From Pterois miles (Eukaryota; Chordata; Actinopteri; Perciformes; Scorpaenidae), in assembly GCA_947000775.1 (NCBI GenBank), contig CAMQGK010000058.1, forward strand, positions 277,501-341,500: a stretch of DNA of 64,000 nt, written 5' to 3'. The notes below the pieces were generated by a model. It ran no database searches and was not told the origin of the DNA. It saw only the letters and a program-made list of their open reading frames with translations. Below are positions 38,001 through 52,051 of the stretch, in pieces; the first letter of the stretch is position 1; the number at the start of each line of letters is the position of its first letter. The position numbers and the translations under genes were made by a program.

Positions 38001-41000
38001 TCAGTGTTTGGTATAGTATCAGTGTTAGGTACAGTATCAGTGTTTGGTATAGTATCAGTGTTAGGTATAGTATCAGTGTTTGGTATAGTATCAGTGTTTG
38101 GTATAGTATCAGTGTTAGGTACAGTATCAGTGTTAGGTACAGTATCAGTGTTTGGTATAGTATCAGTGTTAGGTACAGTATCAGTGTTTGGTATAGTATC
38201 AGTGTTTGGTATAGTATCAGTGTTTGGTACAGTATCAGTGTTTGGTATAGTATCAGTGTTTGGTATAGTATCAGTGTTAGGTATAGTATCAGTGTTTGGT
38301 ATAGTATCAGTGTTAGGTATAGTATCAGTGTTAGGTACAGTATCAGTGTTAGGTATAGTATCAGTGTTAGGTACAGTATCAGTGTTTGGTATAGTATCAG
38401 TGTTAGGTATAGTATCAGTGTTTGGTATAGTATCAGTGTTAGGTATAGTATCAGTGTTTGGTATAGTATCAGTGTTTGGTATAGTATCAGTGTTAGGTAT
38501 AGTATCAGTGTTAGGTATAGTATCAGTGTTTGGTATAGTATCAGTGTTTGGTATAGTATCAGTGTTAGGTATAGTATCAGTGTTTGGTATAGTATCAGTG
38601 TTAGGTATAGTATCAGTGTTAGGTACAGTATCAGTGTTAGGTATAGTATCAGTGTTAGGTACAGTATCAGTGTTTGGTATAGTATCAGTGTTAGGTACAG
38701 TATCAGTGTTTGGTATAGTATCAGTGTTAGGTATGGTAACATCAGTGTAATACTGTTGACTGTGATTGTTAAATGTCATCACTGTGACATTGGCGGCAGT
38801 AGAGGTCAAGCAGGGTGACATTGTTGATCACACTAACATTGCTGGATGTTTGTCAATGCAGAGCAGCAACACATCAGCCCATGTGCCCAGAGATCCAGCA
38901 GGCATTTGAACAGTGGCCACAGGGTCACTGTAGTAACGTTATCCGGCATCTTAATCTCTCTTGTTCCAGGCTTAAACAGCTGTTTCATATTAATATCACC
39001 TTCACCACCCTCCCCTTAAATCACTTTAATCTTTACATTGATTGGAGTTTCTTCCTGTTGTGTAACAGAGATTAAGGGAGTACACCAATTGTAAACCTGA
39101 TTTATGAAGTATTAAATATTGCTGTATGGTTGGTCCTTGTATAACAGTCAAACAGATCACACCCTCACTACATCATCATAAGCATTCCCCTCTCGTACAG
39201 TAAGTATGTACCTGGATTGGACACCAGCTAGTATTAGTGTGAGTTTGAACTCTCAGTGTCCCAGAACATACTAACATGCTGTTGTTGGAGGAGTCGGTTC
39301 CCCATCATGAAACAGGGCCTGTCTCCATCTGGCTAAAACCACGTTTTTATACCCAGCTTACCTTCTTCTTTTCTTTTCCCTTTGTTTCTGCCTGTTTCCT
39401 GTGCGGCCCCTGGGTGGACTCCCACACCTCCCCACAGAGCTGCCAGCGGAGGAAGGTAGGCGCTACCGTCGCCCATCTCGTTACTGTCATTCTGTGATGG
39501 CTGGATTTGTAACCAGCTCTGTTTTCTGCAGGGAAATCTTTGTGGGAGCTCGTCCTTGAACAATTTGAAGATTTACTTGTTCGAATTCTTCTGTTGGCTG
39601 CATGTATATCTTTTGTAAGTATTTTACTACTTTGTCTTGCACTGTTTGATGAAGTATTACTCCTGTCTCTTACTCTGTAACCCTGACAGTAACCAAGAGA
39701 GAGAAGCTAAAAAGTTCAAGGAATCTCACAAGAAGTCACATCATCCTACAAATAGCTTTTCCTCTCCACCTCAAGCTGAAAGAGTGTTAATGTGAAGTCA
39801 GAAGTGCAGATGGGATTTTTATTAAGCCCTGTGTGTTGAATGGCAGGGGGCAGTTTATGCAGCGCATAGTGCTGATGTGCGAACGTCTTCAGTTTGTGTA
39901 ACCCGGCCGGGGTTACGCTCCCACATTAGAGAGCTAAGCAGCTGAGAAGGCCAACGACCCATCTGAGGAATGGTGACAACAGCAGCAGCAGCATTGAGTT
40001 GCTATCACCATGTGCCAAGTCAGACATTTGAGTAGTCAAGCATGACTGCTGTGTAATGACTTACGGTGCCGTGGTCTCCCTCGGGCCTCTGACTCTGAGT
40101 GGGAGACAGATAAATGTTTAAAGCAGCCATTATGTGATCGCAGCCCTCTCCCCAGCTAGATCAAACCCGTTTCCATCGTAGCAGCATGTCATGTGGAAAG
40201 ATGAGGCTCTGTGTACAACCACGTTCTCATGTAAATTTAAGTGAAAAGGTTTTTATGGGGAAATCAACCACCAAATAGGGAGGTTTGATTTATTTCTGAT
40301 GGATCAGAAAATGGATGCATGATTAATTTCTGCAGTTTAACATTTTTCCAGTTCATTGTTGGGCAGCACAGTAGATTGTAGTAGATTGTGAATTTCTCCA
40401 CTGTGGGACTAATAAAGGAATATCTTATCTTATCTTAGATTGGGAGCTGGCCCTCAGTGGGAGGGCTCTGATCAGACATACACCCAACCCCCCACCCTAT
40501 ACTATCCTGTGGAAAGCAAATTAAAATCAGAAAACTGAAACTGTTGAAGTGTTTCATGTGAAAACTAAATCAGTTTTCATTAGTTGTGTTTGCGTGATTC
40601 AGTTTGGTGTTGAGAGAACAGGTCAGACATAGTTTTCATCCATCGCATGTCAGCATATACAGTATAGATTAGGGATGAAACAAATAGTTGATTAATTGAT
40701 AGACTAAATATAACTGTCAACTATTTTGCTAATTAATTAATTGTTTAAGTCCCCATTGAGCAAAACTATGAATCATTCTTTTGTTCCATCTTCTTCAATG
40801 TGAGATGCATTTGTCTGTTATTGAAAGCCTAAATGACTAATTGATAATAACCTAATTATATATTTCTAGTATACAGTATATTAATATAGTATATATATAT
40901 AGTAATGTCTCTGAGTGATGTAAATCTCTTGGTGGTGTTATGACCACCAGCAGAGCACTGCTGAGCCCTGTTCCTCTGTATTAAACTGCTATTAACAGTT

Positions 41001-41105
41001 ATGTCATTTAAAATGTCTTCGGCCTCTGGCCCAGCCAGATACTCAGGTCTGACTGAGGCTGATTGCTTCATGACATGATGGGCTCATTCATTGTGACACA
41101 GAGTC

Positions 41106-41145
<40 letters not shown>

Positions 41146-44100
41146 TGTAGGACAGATGTCTCACGGTCTTAATCTGAGCTACTACAGTCTTCTTGATGGC
41201 TGACATGTTTGCATTTTGAATCAAATGCCTGGAAGACGTTTTCATTCCCGCACAGTTCAAATGGGCTGAGCCGTATTTAAACAGCCGCCCACATTGAAGA
41301 GAATGAATTCATAGCTAATATAGCTAGCAGGCACTAAAGTTCAGGCCATTCAGGCTCTTACATGTCCAGAGGATCTGATCTTTTCTCCCGGTCCATGCAG
41401 TTTTATATAAGGAGTGTGATGGTCCTCAAGCTTCTGGCTGCTCACATTCACATTGTAGGAATGAACCACTGTGATCACAGTCTCTCTTTAAGAGAGAAAA
41501 CCTGCCCACTGTGTTTCAGTCAGCTATCAGACAGGTGACCTGTGAACAACTTTAACCAGAAGGTTGACGGTTCGATCCCCAGCTCCTACTGTCTGCATGT
41601 CACACTGACGATGAAGTGTTTTTGTCCATCACTGTCATCGGTGTAAACTAAGTCTTCTAATAAGATAAGGAATATCTTATCTTACCTTATCTTATAAATA
41701 ATGATATGTTTCTGGTACCATTTTCAGGTGCTGGCCTGGTTTGAGGAGGGAGAGGAGACAATCACTGCCTTTGTGGAGCCTTTTGTCATTTTACTAATTC
41801 TTGTAGCCAATGCCATCGTCGGGGTGTGGCAGGTGAGACGTGATTCTAGCTGGGATTGAAGTAAATCACATTTCATTATGCAGCACAATGATGAATTTTC
41901 TGTGAAACAGATTCACATGTTGCCTGATTTTCTAAATGGATTGGAACCAGCTTTATTGTTTTTATCCAGTACAAATAGACACCAAAAGATATTTACATTA
42001 TATATAGGATGCAGTATATACATTATCTGTAATTGCTGGAGCCGATTCCAGCTGGCATTGGGTAAAGATGGCGTTCATCCTGGACAGGTCTCCAGACTAT
42101 CACAGGCCTGACACACAGAGACAGACAAGCATTCACACCTACAGGACATTTAGAGTCAATAACCACACTAACCTGCATGTCTTTGGCCTGTGGGAGGAAA
42201 CCGGAGAACCCGGAGAAATCCCACACTAACATGGAGAGAACATGCACCACTGTGCTGCCTTAGCATTAAAACATGTGTAATGGATTCGAAATGAATGAAA
42301 TTGCATGGTTAGTATGTGTTGAACGCTATTGCTGGTCAGTGCAGATGGTACAGTGGTAGAGCACACATCCTGTTGGGAGGCAGTATTAACATGGAGAGGG
42401 ATGTTAGGTACGCAGAGCTAAATCCAATGCAGCCCTGCACCCTGGCCTTCTAATGAATAACCTACCTTCATCAAGTCGATCATGTGTCCACTGCTCTCTA
42501 ATCCACTGCGACATTGTTGTGAACTTCAGTGTCCATAATGTTGCACCAACCCGTCTCTGACGTAGTTTCAGCAGAAAGACTTTTGTATTTGGATTGCAGG
42601 AGATTTAGCAGGTGAACCTAATACAGGTGGCATGTGGGTGTAAAGTGTCCTCATGTATCTATCACTTACACTGTGGATCAACAGTGTGGACTGAAAGTTA
42701 TTTTTGTCTCAAGAAGGCCTCGTATTGAAAGGGAACAGTCAGTCACCATCACCAGTCGCTATGAGGCTTTAAACAATGCTCTGAATGATGGGCTCTTTTT
42801 GCTGATGTACTATGATGATGATGATGAAAAAAAATGGAAAAGATTTAAAACTGGAAAAAGGAGGCAGAAAGGCAGAAAAATGATGTGATTTATGTTCCCA
42901 TGTTCATACACTTAATATCCTAAATGTCCAAAACATCAAAAACATGATAAATGTCCACAACCTGATCAATCAAATAAGCGTCCAGCTTAGAGGAGTCTTA
43001 GTTTGTGGGACATCTTCAGTTCATCTCAGAGAAACTGGCACGTTTCCTGTTCTCCTCATCAGGAACGCAACGCTGAGGATGCCATAGAGGCGCTGAAGGA
43101 GTACGAGCCTGAGATGGGGAAGGTGTACCGGCAGGACAGGAAAACTGTGCAGAGGATCAAGGCCAGAGACATCGTGCCTGGTGACATCGTGGAGGTGGCC
43201 GGTAGGTCGAGCTGCCCTGGACCGTGTGCATATTCAAACAGACGTGGCTTCGTTGCTATTGTAGTTATTATACTGTTATATACTGTCGGATGTGTAGCTC
43301 AGAGTAGAGCATCAGCTAAGTGAAATGTGTGATGGTTAGATGATGGTTTGATTTTAGACTTCGCCCAAGCAAAGGAAACATCTGGATATCACATGAACCT
43401 TGAAAGTCACAGAGAACTGACAATTTAATGCCACTGCAACGTCTTCAGTATCTTTTTGTTTCCCTGTGAAAGAGCCTGTTTTTCCACATGCTGAAGCAAA
43501 AATACGCTGTTTTAATCTGATAGTTCTTGGCTCTGCCTCCTGTGGACAGATCAGATGAGTCCACGTATGGTCATGGATCACATTTAGCACAAGCAAGAGT
43601 TGAGTTGAAACCAACCCCCTCCCATTCCCGTGTGCCACTGCAGAGGTGACTCACCCTGCAAGAGTGATGTATTTTGAGATGCTCTTATTAACCCATTGTC
43701 TCAAAGGGCTGGCACACATGCTGTCAAGCCCCACTTTACTCAGTGTGTGTGTTTGTCAGGTGGAGTCCACCCGAGTAGCGTGGCCCTTACATCGTCTCGA
43801 CTCAACAGCCCCCAGCAGACGCCCGCTGCCGACGGCCAGTCAGCGTATTTCAGCAGGACGGAAAGCTCGGCTCACACGTATCACGTGTACACGATGTAGA
43901 GGGATGAACAGACGGATGAAGTCCTTGAAACACTCGCGTTATCTGGATGCTGTGTTGAAGCCTAAGCCCCTGCAGCGATGCCTAGTTTTTCTGTGCATAG
44001 TGGTAGATTTTATTTTTAGCTGTCATTGGCCCTTTAGATACTGGAATGCTGTATTTATAGAGGCAGTGACAGTGTCGAAGACGACAGGTGTCTGGTCCCA

Positions 44101-47100
44101 CCCATCCTGCTCTGGGGAACATTGTGGAACCACAGTGGGTGACGTGGGACCGTGTTCAGCAGGACTCCTGAGTAACCTTGAAAAGGGCAAACGGAGCAGG
44201 AGTGTACTGGGAATGAAAGGTGTCATTTTCTACGGTTTCATACTGGCATAGTGTATAGAATCAGTTCTAGGTGACAGTGCTAATCATGCATCTGGATTAT
44301 GTATCACAGAGTGTAGAAAGCTTCATTATGTGGCTCAGGTTTAAAGAGAAACTTGTGAGTCGGATGCACTACCCTCCTGCCTGTTAGAGACCGAGTTCAT
44401 TAAACTCTCCTGATGGAGGTAGCTGCTATCAGCAGCTTTACTCAACAATGCAGCCCAGCTGGCAGCAAACCAGATGTTTCATCCTGCAGTCAGAAGAAGC
44501 TCATCAGCTCAGTGTGCTTCCTAAATCCTCCCGATATCTTTTACAATGCTTCCTGTCATGCTCCTTTTTTTCTGAATAATTTCTTGCTAAAGGTCCACAG
44601 TGAGCTGTGCCATGCAGAGTGTGATGATGCAGATGCCGGCTGGCCGGCTTCGGATCCAAGCCAGAGGACACCGAGACGAGTCCTCGGAGGCTGCCTCGGC
44701 TCGGCCGTGAGAAGAATAGCCTGCAGCCGATCTGTGTCAGGCTGCTGCTGCCTCCTACTCTGTCCTCATCGCTCACTCAGATTAGTTTCATGTCATGGAA
44801 GTAACAGACTGGCTTATTTATTATCTAGTCTGCTGTCCCATGTAGTCCTCCGACTGCTCGTGAAACTCACATCATCAGGACTCAGCCAGTGATGCAGTAC
44901 TACTAATCTGAAATCATGATGAACCTGGTTGTACTGTAATGTAGATGATGGGCATAAAGGATTCCCATGTGCCACTTAACTAAGCCCTAAAGCAACGTTG
45001 GCAGCATGTGGAGCTGCTGCTGGTGGGTAACTCGCTGCATGCTGCCATGTTACACTCAGTGGGTTTGTTCTCCGCTGCTTGTGAAGTTGTGGAGTCTGGT
45101 GGGGGGGATCTCATCTGCTCCTATTGTGCTTGAGAGAGATGACCTTATAGGGAAGCACTCTGTGGATAACGTCCCTCCCCACCATGCTGCTCAATGCACG
45201 GCGACCCTGCCCGTCAGCACCCACACCCTCCACCAAGATTCCAGACACCATGGATAGTATGTGACATTTAATGTGGTCTGGCAAACATCCATTGTCACAG
45301 AGGGACTGATTTTTGGCAAAGGTTCCTGACTTGTCAGCAAGACTGAGAGAAATGGTCTCATCTTGCCGCCCAGGGAAGCAGGCTTTAGAAAAGCAGAAAC
45401 CTATTGGTAGCAATGTCCTGCAGAAGGACACCAAGCTTTTATTCAAACCAAACTGCTAAGCGGTGAAATGAGAAGGCACAGAGCTGGTCAGAGAGAAGTG
45501 TGCATGTGTAAAGCACATTGACCCAAATGTTTGCTGTTACTGGCACAGGAATCGGAAGTGTCACCTGTTGCACCAGCAATTCTCGATTATTAAAGCTGGC
45601 CTCTAGTTTTATTCAGGTTTTCAACTCTTAAGCCCAGTGCACTAGCCTTGTTAAGCCTAAGTCATGCTGCACTGACTGCTGGGAAGCCACGCTATGCTGT
45701 GTGGCTGTAGATGGGGTGGTGAGGGGTCAGACTAAAACCCTGGTACGGTTTTTATGAGGGGCCAGGACTGACAGTGTTGACCTTAAGATACACAGAGAAT
45801 GAACTCTTCTGACCTGTCGTCGACATAGAAAATCTAGCGTGCTAAACCGTGGAACCGCCAGCCGCCATCTGACTTCCTGTTACTACTACTTACCACGGTT
45901 ACCACTTTAGAGAGGGAGGAGTGAGCGGAGGGGTCCTCAGTTGGTTGCAATCTGCAATCTGTTTATTTATATTATATTCAGTCTGCTCACATTTTTAAAT
46001 ACCAGGTCAAGTCAGGAGTTCAGGTCTTTGTATCCTTGATGTGTCTGCAGTATATCTGTGTGGTACACGGTAAATGTACATGTAATTTCTGCCAGGCTCA
46101 CTAAACCACCATTATATTTGTCAGGAGGGCAGCGCTAAAATGCTCCCAGTCCTGGGACAAAAGGTGTTACTATGGCAACAGCAACAGTTGCATGCTAAGT
46201 ACAGGCCCAGCTCGCTGCTGCTTTGGATTGATATCAAACAGCAAGGACAAAGCTCTCAGGGAGACAGTGTAGAGATGGTGCTTGTCTAACTGAGGTCATA
46301 GGTGATTATCAGCTGACACAGCAGTGTAACAGCAGGAGGTCAAGAAAGTCGTCAGCTAAGTATCTCATGGTCTGGTTTCCTCCCACCAACGCTGCTCTGC
46401 TGCCCTGAAGGCTTTCTGCAGTGTCCACCTGTACCCGACAACCAAATGCACCTGTAATACTGAACATCCCATATAACCAGCACCTTAGCAGAAACAACAT
46501 TATCAGTTTTATTTGCTTGCACTTATTGTGCTGAGTCATGGTAACAGGTAGAACGGGACCGTTTCACTCTCACTGTTCAAAAACAGGCCAGCCCAACCAC
46601 GTGGCAGAGTGGCCGGGCGCCTCGCCGGGCGCCTCGCCGGGCGCCTCGCCGGGCGCCTCGCCGGGCGCCTCGCCGGGCGCCTCGCCGGGCGCCTCGCCGG
46701 GCGCCTCGCCGGGCGCCTCGCCGGGCGCCTGGAAGAGTTCAGCGGTCAGCAGCAGGTCTGGAAGCTGCTGTCAAACACAGAGGTGAGAATGTGGTCGTGA
46801 TGCTTGGACTGCTACCAAGTAGGATGTTGACACAATGGGATAGTTGCTCAGAGCAGGTCTGCGGTGTATCAGCCTCGGGACAGTTTCTCTGTGTGATGTA
46901 GAGCATCAGCACCACGTTTCTTGGCTCAGCTCTTATAAGTTGGCAGTATTTCTACAAAAACAATGACTTCGAAGGGGAAGTACTACAAGACCATCTAGGA
47001 TGTAACTGGAAAGCTTTTAGGCTTCTCAGGAGACCATTGTATGTTTTGTTCCTGGGATGCAGCCAGGGGTTATCGGATGGGGGGACTTCTTTAAGGAAGT

Positions 47101-49796
47101 GACAGGTGTAGTGGGTTCCTCTATATAGCATATAGCATATAGCACCTTCTCCTGGTAGAAAAGAGCATTGAGTGTTGTTGTTTTTTATGTTTCTATGACT
47201 ACAATAACATATCACCACTGTTCTATGATGAACCGCCATCGCCCATTTGCTGTTTTTGATGTGTTAAAGCTACGGTCTATTTGTTTGACTTTATTTCCTC
47301 ACCATGAGCAACAACCAGAGGATGCGTGGCCTTATCCTTGGTATGGATGAGCTCATCACCGCTCCGTCTGACAGCCGTGGAGACGGGAGGACGATCTGTC
47401 GGAGACAACGCGTACGGCGATAAAGCGCAGCAGTCAGTGTCCAGCCGGCCCGTCTGCTCCCACACATGGGCTTCTGGGTCGTCGCTATGATGATCTGACC
47501 ACCAGCGCTTTGCTCCAGTTTCCAGAGATTTTCAACTAGAAGTGCTGGGAGCAGCCTTTTTTCTCGAGGGTGTGGCGTACGTCCTCTCCTCGTTGGGAAC
47601 ATTGTGAGACACCAGCACTCAGAAAAAAAATGCTTAATGGACACAGATGCCAAGCCGACATCGCTCCGTCTATGTGCCGTGTTGCATGACCTTCTTAAAG
47701 CTTAAACTTTATTATATTAGTCATATACATACATACAGGTATGTACATGAACCCGTCTCCAGGTTCAGATGATTCAACGATGCAACTTAGTCCTTCTCAG
47801 AAAAGCCGTCAGTGTCTGTCTTCTTGACTGGCCAATGGCCGCTGACCAGTCAGACTTCCTGGCTCTGCTGTCGTGCATGACAAGGCTGTGCATTAGTTGG
47901 AAATGTGTAAAAATGTAGACATTGGTGTGTTAATGAAATAGTAAGGTGAGAAGCTAGGCCCTCATTGTCGTCCCCTTGTCAAAGATGAGGAAACCTCTGT
48001 CATTATATGGCACATTTAAAGCTGATCAGCGTATTGGGGAACATTGAAATGCTTTTCACATTGTTTGTCCCACTGCTGTTGCCCCCTGGGGGGTCCTGGA
48101 CTACGGCACGTCCCTCAGCTTAGTACGTTTTAGCAAATCTTTGTTTGGTTTTTATTTCTTTCATGTGCAAGAATCAGAGTTTTCACTTCTACTTTGTCTC
48201 GATGTTTTACTAGACTGCTCAGCCCCGTTCAGACCTTCAGAGGAGCGTCTGTGGTGATCCCATCACAAGGGGACAGCTGAGATCTGATCGCTCAGACCAC
48301 ATCCGGCCACATTCTTTTAGCAGTATGTACGTGTATGTGTTCTGGGCCTGTCCAAGGATCACCTACTCACCTAACGCTCTCTGTGTACGCAGAAGTACAT
48401 ACTCATACATACATTATGAGTTCACCGAACATGTTGGGTGATGTGGTTTTCCTGGAACATGTCAGGGAATAGACCTGGCCTGTGTTGATTTCTTCCTCTT
48501 CTTCTATATTCCAGCAGACAGGAAGTGAGCGGCTGCCTCCCGCCGGTTAGAAACAGCAACACTTTTGGTCTTTGCAAACGGACCTGATGTCTGTTTATTT
48601 GTATGTAGAGCGGGGAGTGAGATCACATCGAGGTGTAGGTGTGAACTGACAGACTTGGAGCTGTCTGCTTGTGATGTGAATGCCAGGTGTGAACAGGGCC
48701 TTAGACCTTACTGTACTACCTAGACCTCGTTCTTGGTGTTTTGTAACCAGCTGACACAATTTGCATTTCTAGCTAAGTAGGCCTATATGGAGACGCCGGC
48801 CACAGAACTGTGCCGTAGCCTGAGCCATTTCCCCAGTTTCCATTGCCGTTATGTACCATTAGGAAGCTGAATTGGGTCACTGCAATTCCAATGTGCCCAA
48901 ACTGGCCTTTTCCTTTGAGACGGGCCTTTTATGGCTCACAGGTCCTTCATTTTCTCCTCTTTCTTTGGCTCTCCTTCTCTTTGCCTGCAGCGACAGCCCA
49001 GCAGTAATGAGCTGTGCTTCATCTCTGTAGTTTACACTAAGGCTCAGTCACCGGCTGCAGAAAATAGACAACATGTCATCTGTTAAATCTTCATTTAGCC
49101 TCTACACATACACATACAGCACTGAACTGTACCAGTGTATGGGTGGACTCTGGTAATCACTGCTATTCATGTGGTGTAAAACGCCACTGAGCCAACATAC
49201 AGTACGGTGATGTCATGACGATTTAACCGTTAACATGAGCCTTCAGGTGCAAATTGTTTATTTTGTGTGTGTTCATGCTCCTCATGCTTTAGTACTTTTG
49301 TTAGTGTAGTTTGTCTAATTCCTGATCTGTGTGGTTATAGTTGGAGACAAGGTCCCTGCTGACATCCGGATCTGTTCAATCAAATCAACAACTCTGAGGG
49401 TGGACCAGTCCATTCTGACCGGTAAGACATGCTGACGGCATTCATTTTACATTTCTACACGTTACATACGGTATATCATTCCGTTTGCTTTTATTTTTGT
49501 TATATATGCTATGATATGTTTTTACAGTTGTTCTAGTTATTATTCTTATTCCACATTAACCTTTCTAGCACAGCATCAAGACTGTGCAGACCTACATTTC
49601 ACCACACACATTTAAGATAAGATAAGATAAGATGAACCTTTATTAATCCCCGGAGGGAAATTGGGGTGTCATAGCAGCATCAACAACAGTACAGATGGTG
49701 CTGATGCCCCCCCCCCCCCCCCCAACATACCACGGCAAAGAACAGGAAGCTGCTACTACAGACTGGTAAAACATCTGGAGTAGCCTGTTGCACATG

Positions 49797-49827
<31 letters not shown>

Positions 49828-50027
49828 GCTGCTACTACAGACTGGTAAAACATCTGGAGTAGCCTGTTGCACATGTACTACTACTACTACTACTACTACT
49901 ACTGCTGCTACTACAGACTGGTAAAACATCTGGAGTAGCCTGTTGCACATGTACTACTACTACTACTACTACTACTGCTGCTGCTACTACAGACTGGTAA
50001 AACATCTGGAGTAGCCTGTTGCACATG

Positions 50028-50061
<34 letters not shown>

Positions 50062-50109
50062 GCTGCTACTACAGACTGGTAAAACATCTGGAGTAGCCTG
50101 TTGCACATG

Positions 50110-50146
<37 letters not shown>

Positions 50147-50194
50147 GCTGCTACTACAGACTGGTAAAACATCTGGAGTAGCCTGTTGCACATG

Positions 50195-50225
<31 letters not shown>

Positions 50226-50437
50226 GCTGCTACTACAGACTGGTAAAACATCTGGAGTAGCCTGTTGCACATGTACTACTACTACTTCTACTACTACTAC
50301 TACTACTACTACTACTGCTGCTACTACAGACTGGTAGAACATCTGGAGTAGCCTGTTGCACATGTACTACTACTACTACTACTACTACTGCTGCTACTAC
50401 AGACTGGTAAAACATCTGGAGTAGCCTGTTGCACATG

Positions 50438-50477
<40 letters not shown>

Positions 50478-51066
50478 GCTGCTACTACAGACTGGTAGAA
50501 CATCTGGAGTAGCCTGTTGCACATGTACTACTACTACGACTACTACTACTACTACTACTACTGCTACTACAGACTGGTAAAACATCTGAAGTAGCCTGTT
50601 GCACATGTACTACTACTACTACTGCTACTACTACTACTACTACTGCTGCTACTACAGACTGGTAAAACATCTGGAGTAGCCTGTTACACATGTACTACTA
50701 CTACTACTACTACTGCTACTACAGACTGGTAAAACATCTGAAGTAGCCTGTTGCACATGTACTACTACTACTACTGCTACTACTACTACTACTACTGCTG
50801 CTACTACAGACTGGTAAAACATCTGGAGTAGCCTGTTACACATGTACTACTACTACTACTACTACTGCTACTACAGACTGGTAAAACATCTGGAGTAGCC
50901 TATTGCACATGTACTACTACCACTACTACTACTACCACTACTACTACTACTACTGCTACTACAGACTGGTAAAACATCTGGAGTAGCCTGTTGCACATGT
51001 ACTACTACTACTACTACTGCTGCTACTACAGACTGGTAAAACATCTGGAGTAGCCTGTTGCACATG

Positions 51067-51097
<31 letters not shown>

Positions 51098-51145
51098 GCT
51101 GCTACTACAGACTGGTAAAACGTCTGGAGTAGCCTGTTGCACATG

Positions 51146-51176
<31 letters not shown>

Positions 51177-51536
51177 GCTGCTACTACTACAGACTGGTAA
51201 AACATCTGGAGTAGCCTGTTGCACATGTACTACTACTACTACTACTACTACTAGTGCTGCTACTACAGACTGGTAAAACATCTGGAGTAGCCTGTTGCAC
51301 ACGTACTACTACTACTACTACTACTACTGCTGCTACTACAGACTGGTAAAACATCTGGAGTAGCCTGTTGCACATGTACTACTACCACTACTACTACTAC
51401 TACTGCTACTACAGCTACTACAGACTGGTAAAACATCTGGAGTAGCCTGTTGCACATGTACTACTACTACTACTGCTACTACTACTACTGCTACTACAGA
51501 CTGGTAAAACATCTGGAGTAGCCTGTTGCACATGTG

Positions 51537-51568
<32 letters not shown>

Positions 51569-51613
51569 GCTACTACAGACTGGTAGAACATCTGAAGTAG
51601 CCTGTTGCACATG

Positions 51614-51650
<37 letters not shown>

Positions 51651-51700
51651 GCTGCTACTACAGACTGGTAGAACATCTGGAGTAGCCTGTTGCACATGTG

Positions 51701-51738
<38 letters not shown>

Positions 51739-51783
51739 GCTACTACAGACTGGTAGAACATCTGAAGTAGCCTGTTGCACATG

Positions 51784-51817
<34 letters not shown>

Positions 51818-52016
51818 GCTGCTACTACAGACTGGTAGAACATCTGGAGTAGCCTGTTGAACACGTTGAAGGTCCTCAGCCTTCTCAGGAAGAATAGTTT
51901 GCTCTGTCCCTTCCTGTAGAGGCCTCGGAGTTGTTTGACCAGTCCAGTTTACTACTACTACTACTACTGCTGCTACTACAGACTGGTAGAACATCTGAAG
52001 TAGCCTGTTGCACATG

Positions 52017-52051
<35 letters not shown>

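Larger units (their letters stand above)
39615..41727. other. atp2a2: atp2a2 intron 3
   Basis: A 2.1-kb intron that holds only scraps of repeats (a tail fragment at 40372, a hAT-like fragment at 40660, a TAA microsatellite at 41107 and a SINE remnant at 41505). The stretch 39620-40370 shows nothing identifiable. Confidence 0.7.

Noticed and set aside
33137..38821. 1894-codon open frame on the minus strand, with long plus-strand frames opposite, as a giant repeat protein gene
   Set aside because: It is a pure 18/21-bp minisatellite within atp2a2 intron 1. Several frames on both strands are open, as expected for a stop-free unit with a period divisible by three.
43646..44251. 201-codon open frame in atp2a2 intron 5
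   Set aside because: No family resemblance and no splice support; the pump's protein is complete without it.
46538..46786. Gly-Ala-Ser-Pro repeat protein
   Set aside because: Short frame through a 12-bp minisatellite inside an intron.
47291..47653. 120-codon minus-strand open frame in intron 5
   Set aside because: No recognisable protein family or repeat; likely chance.
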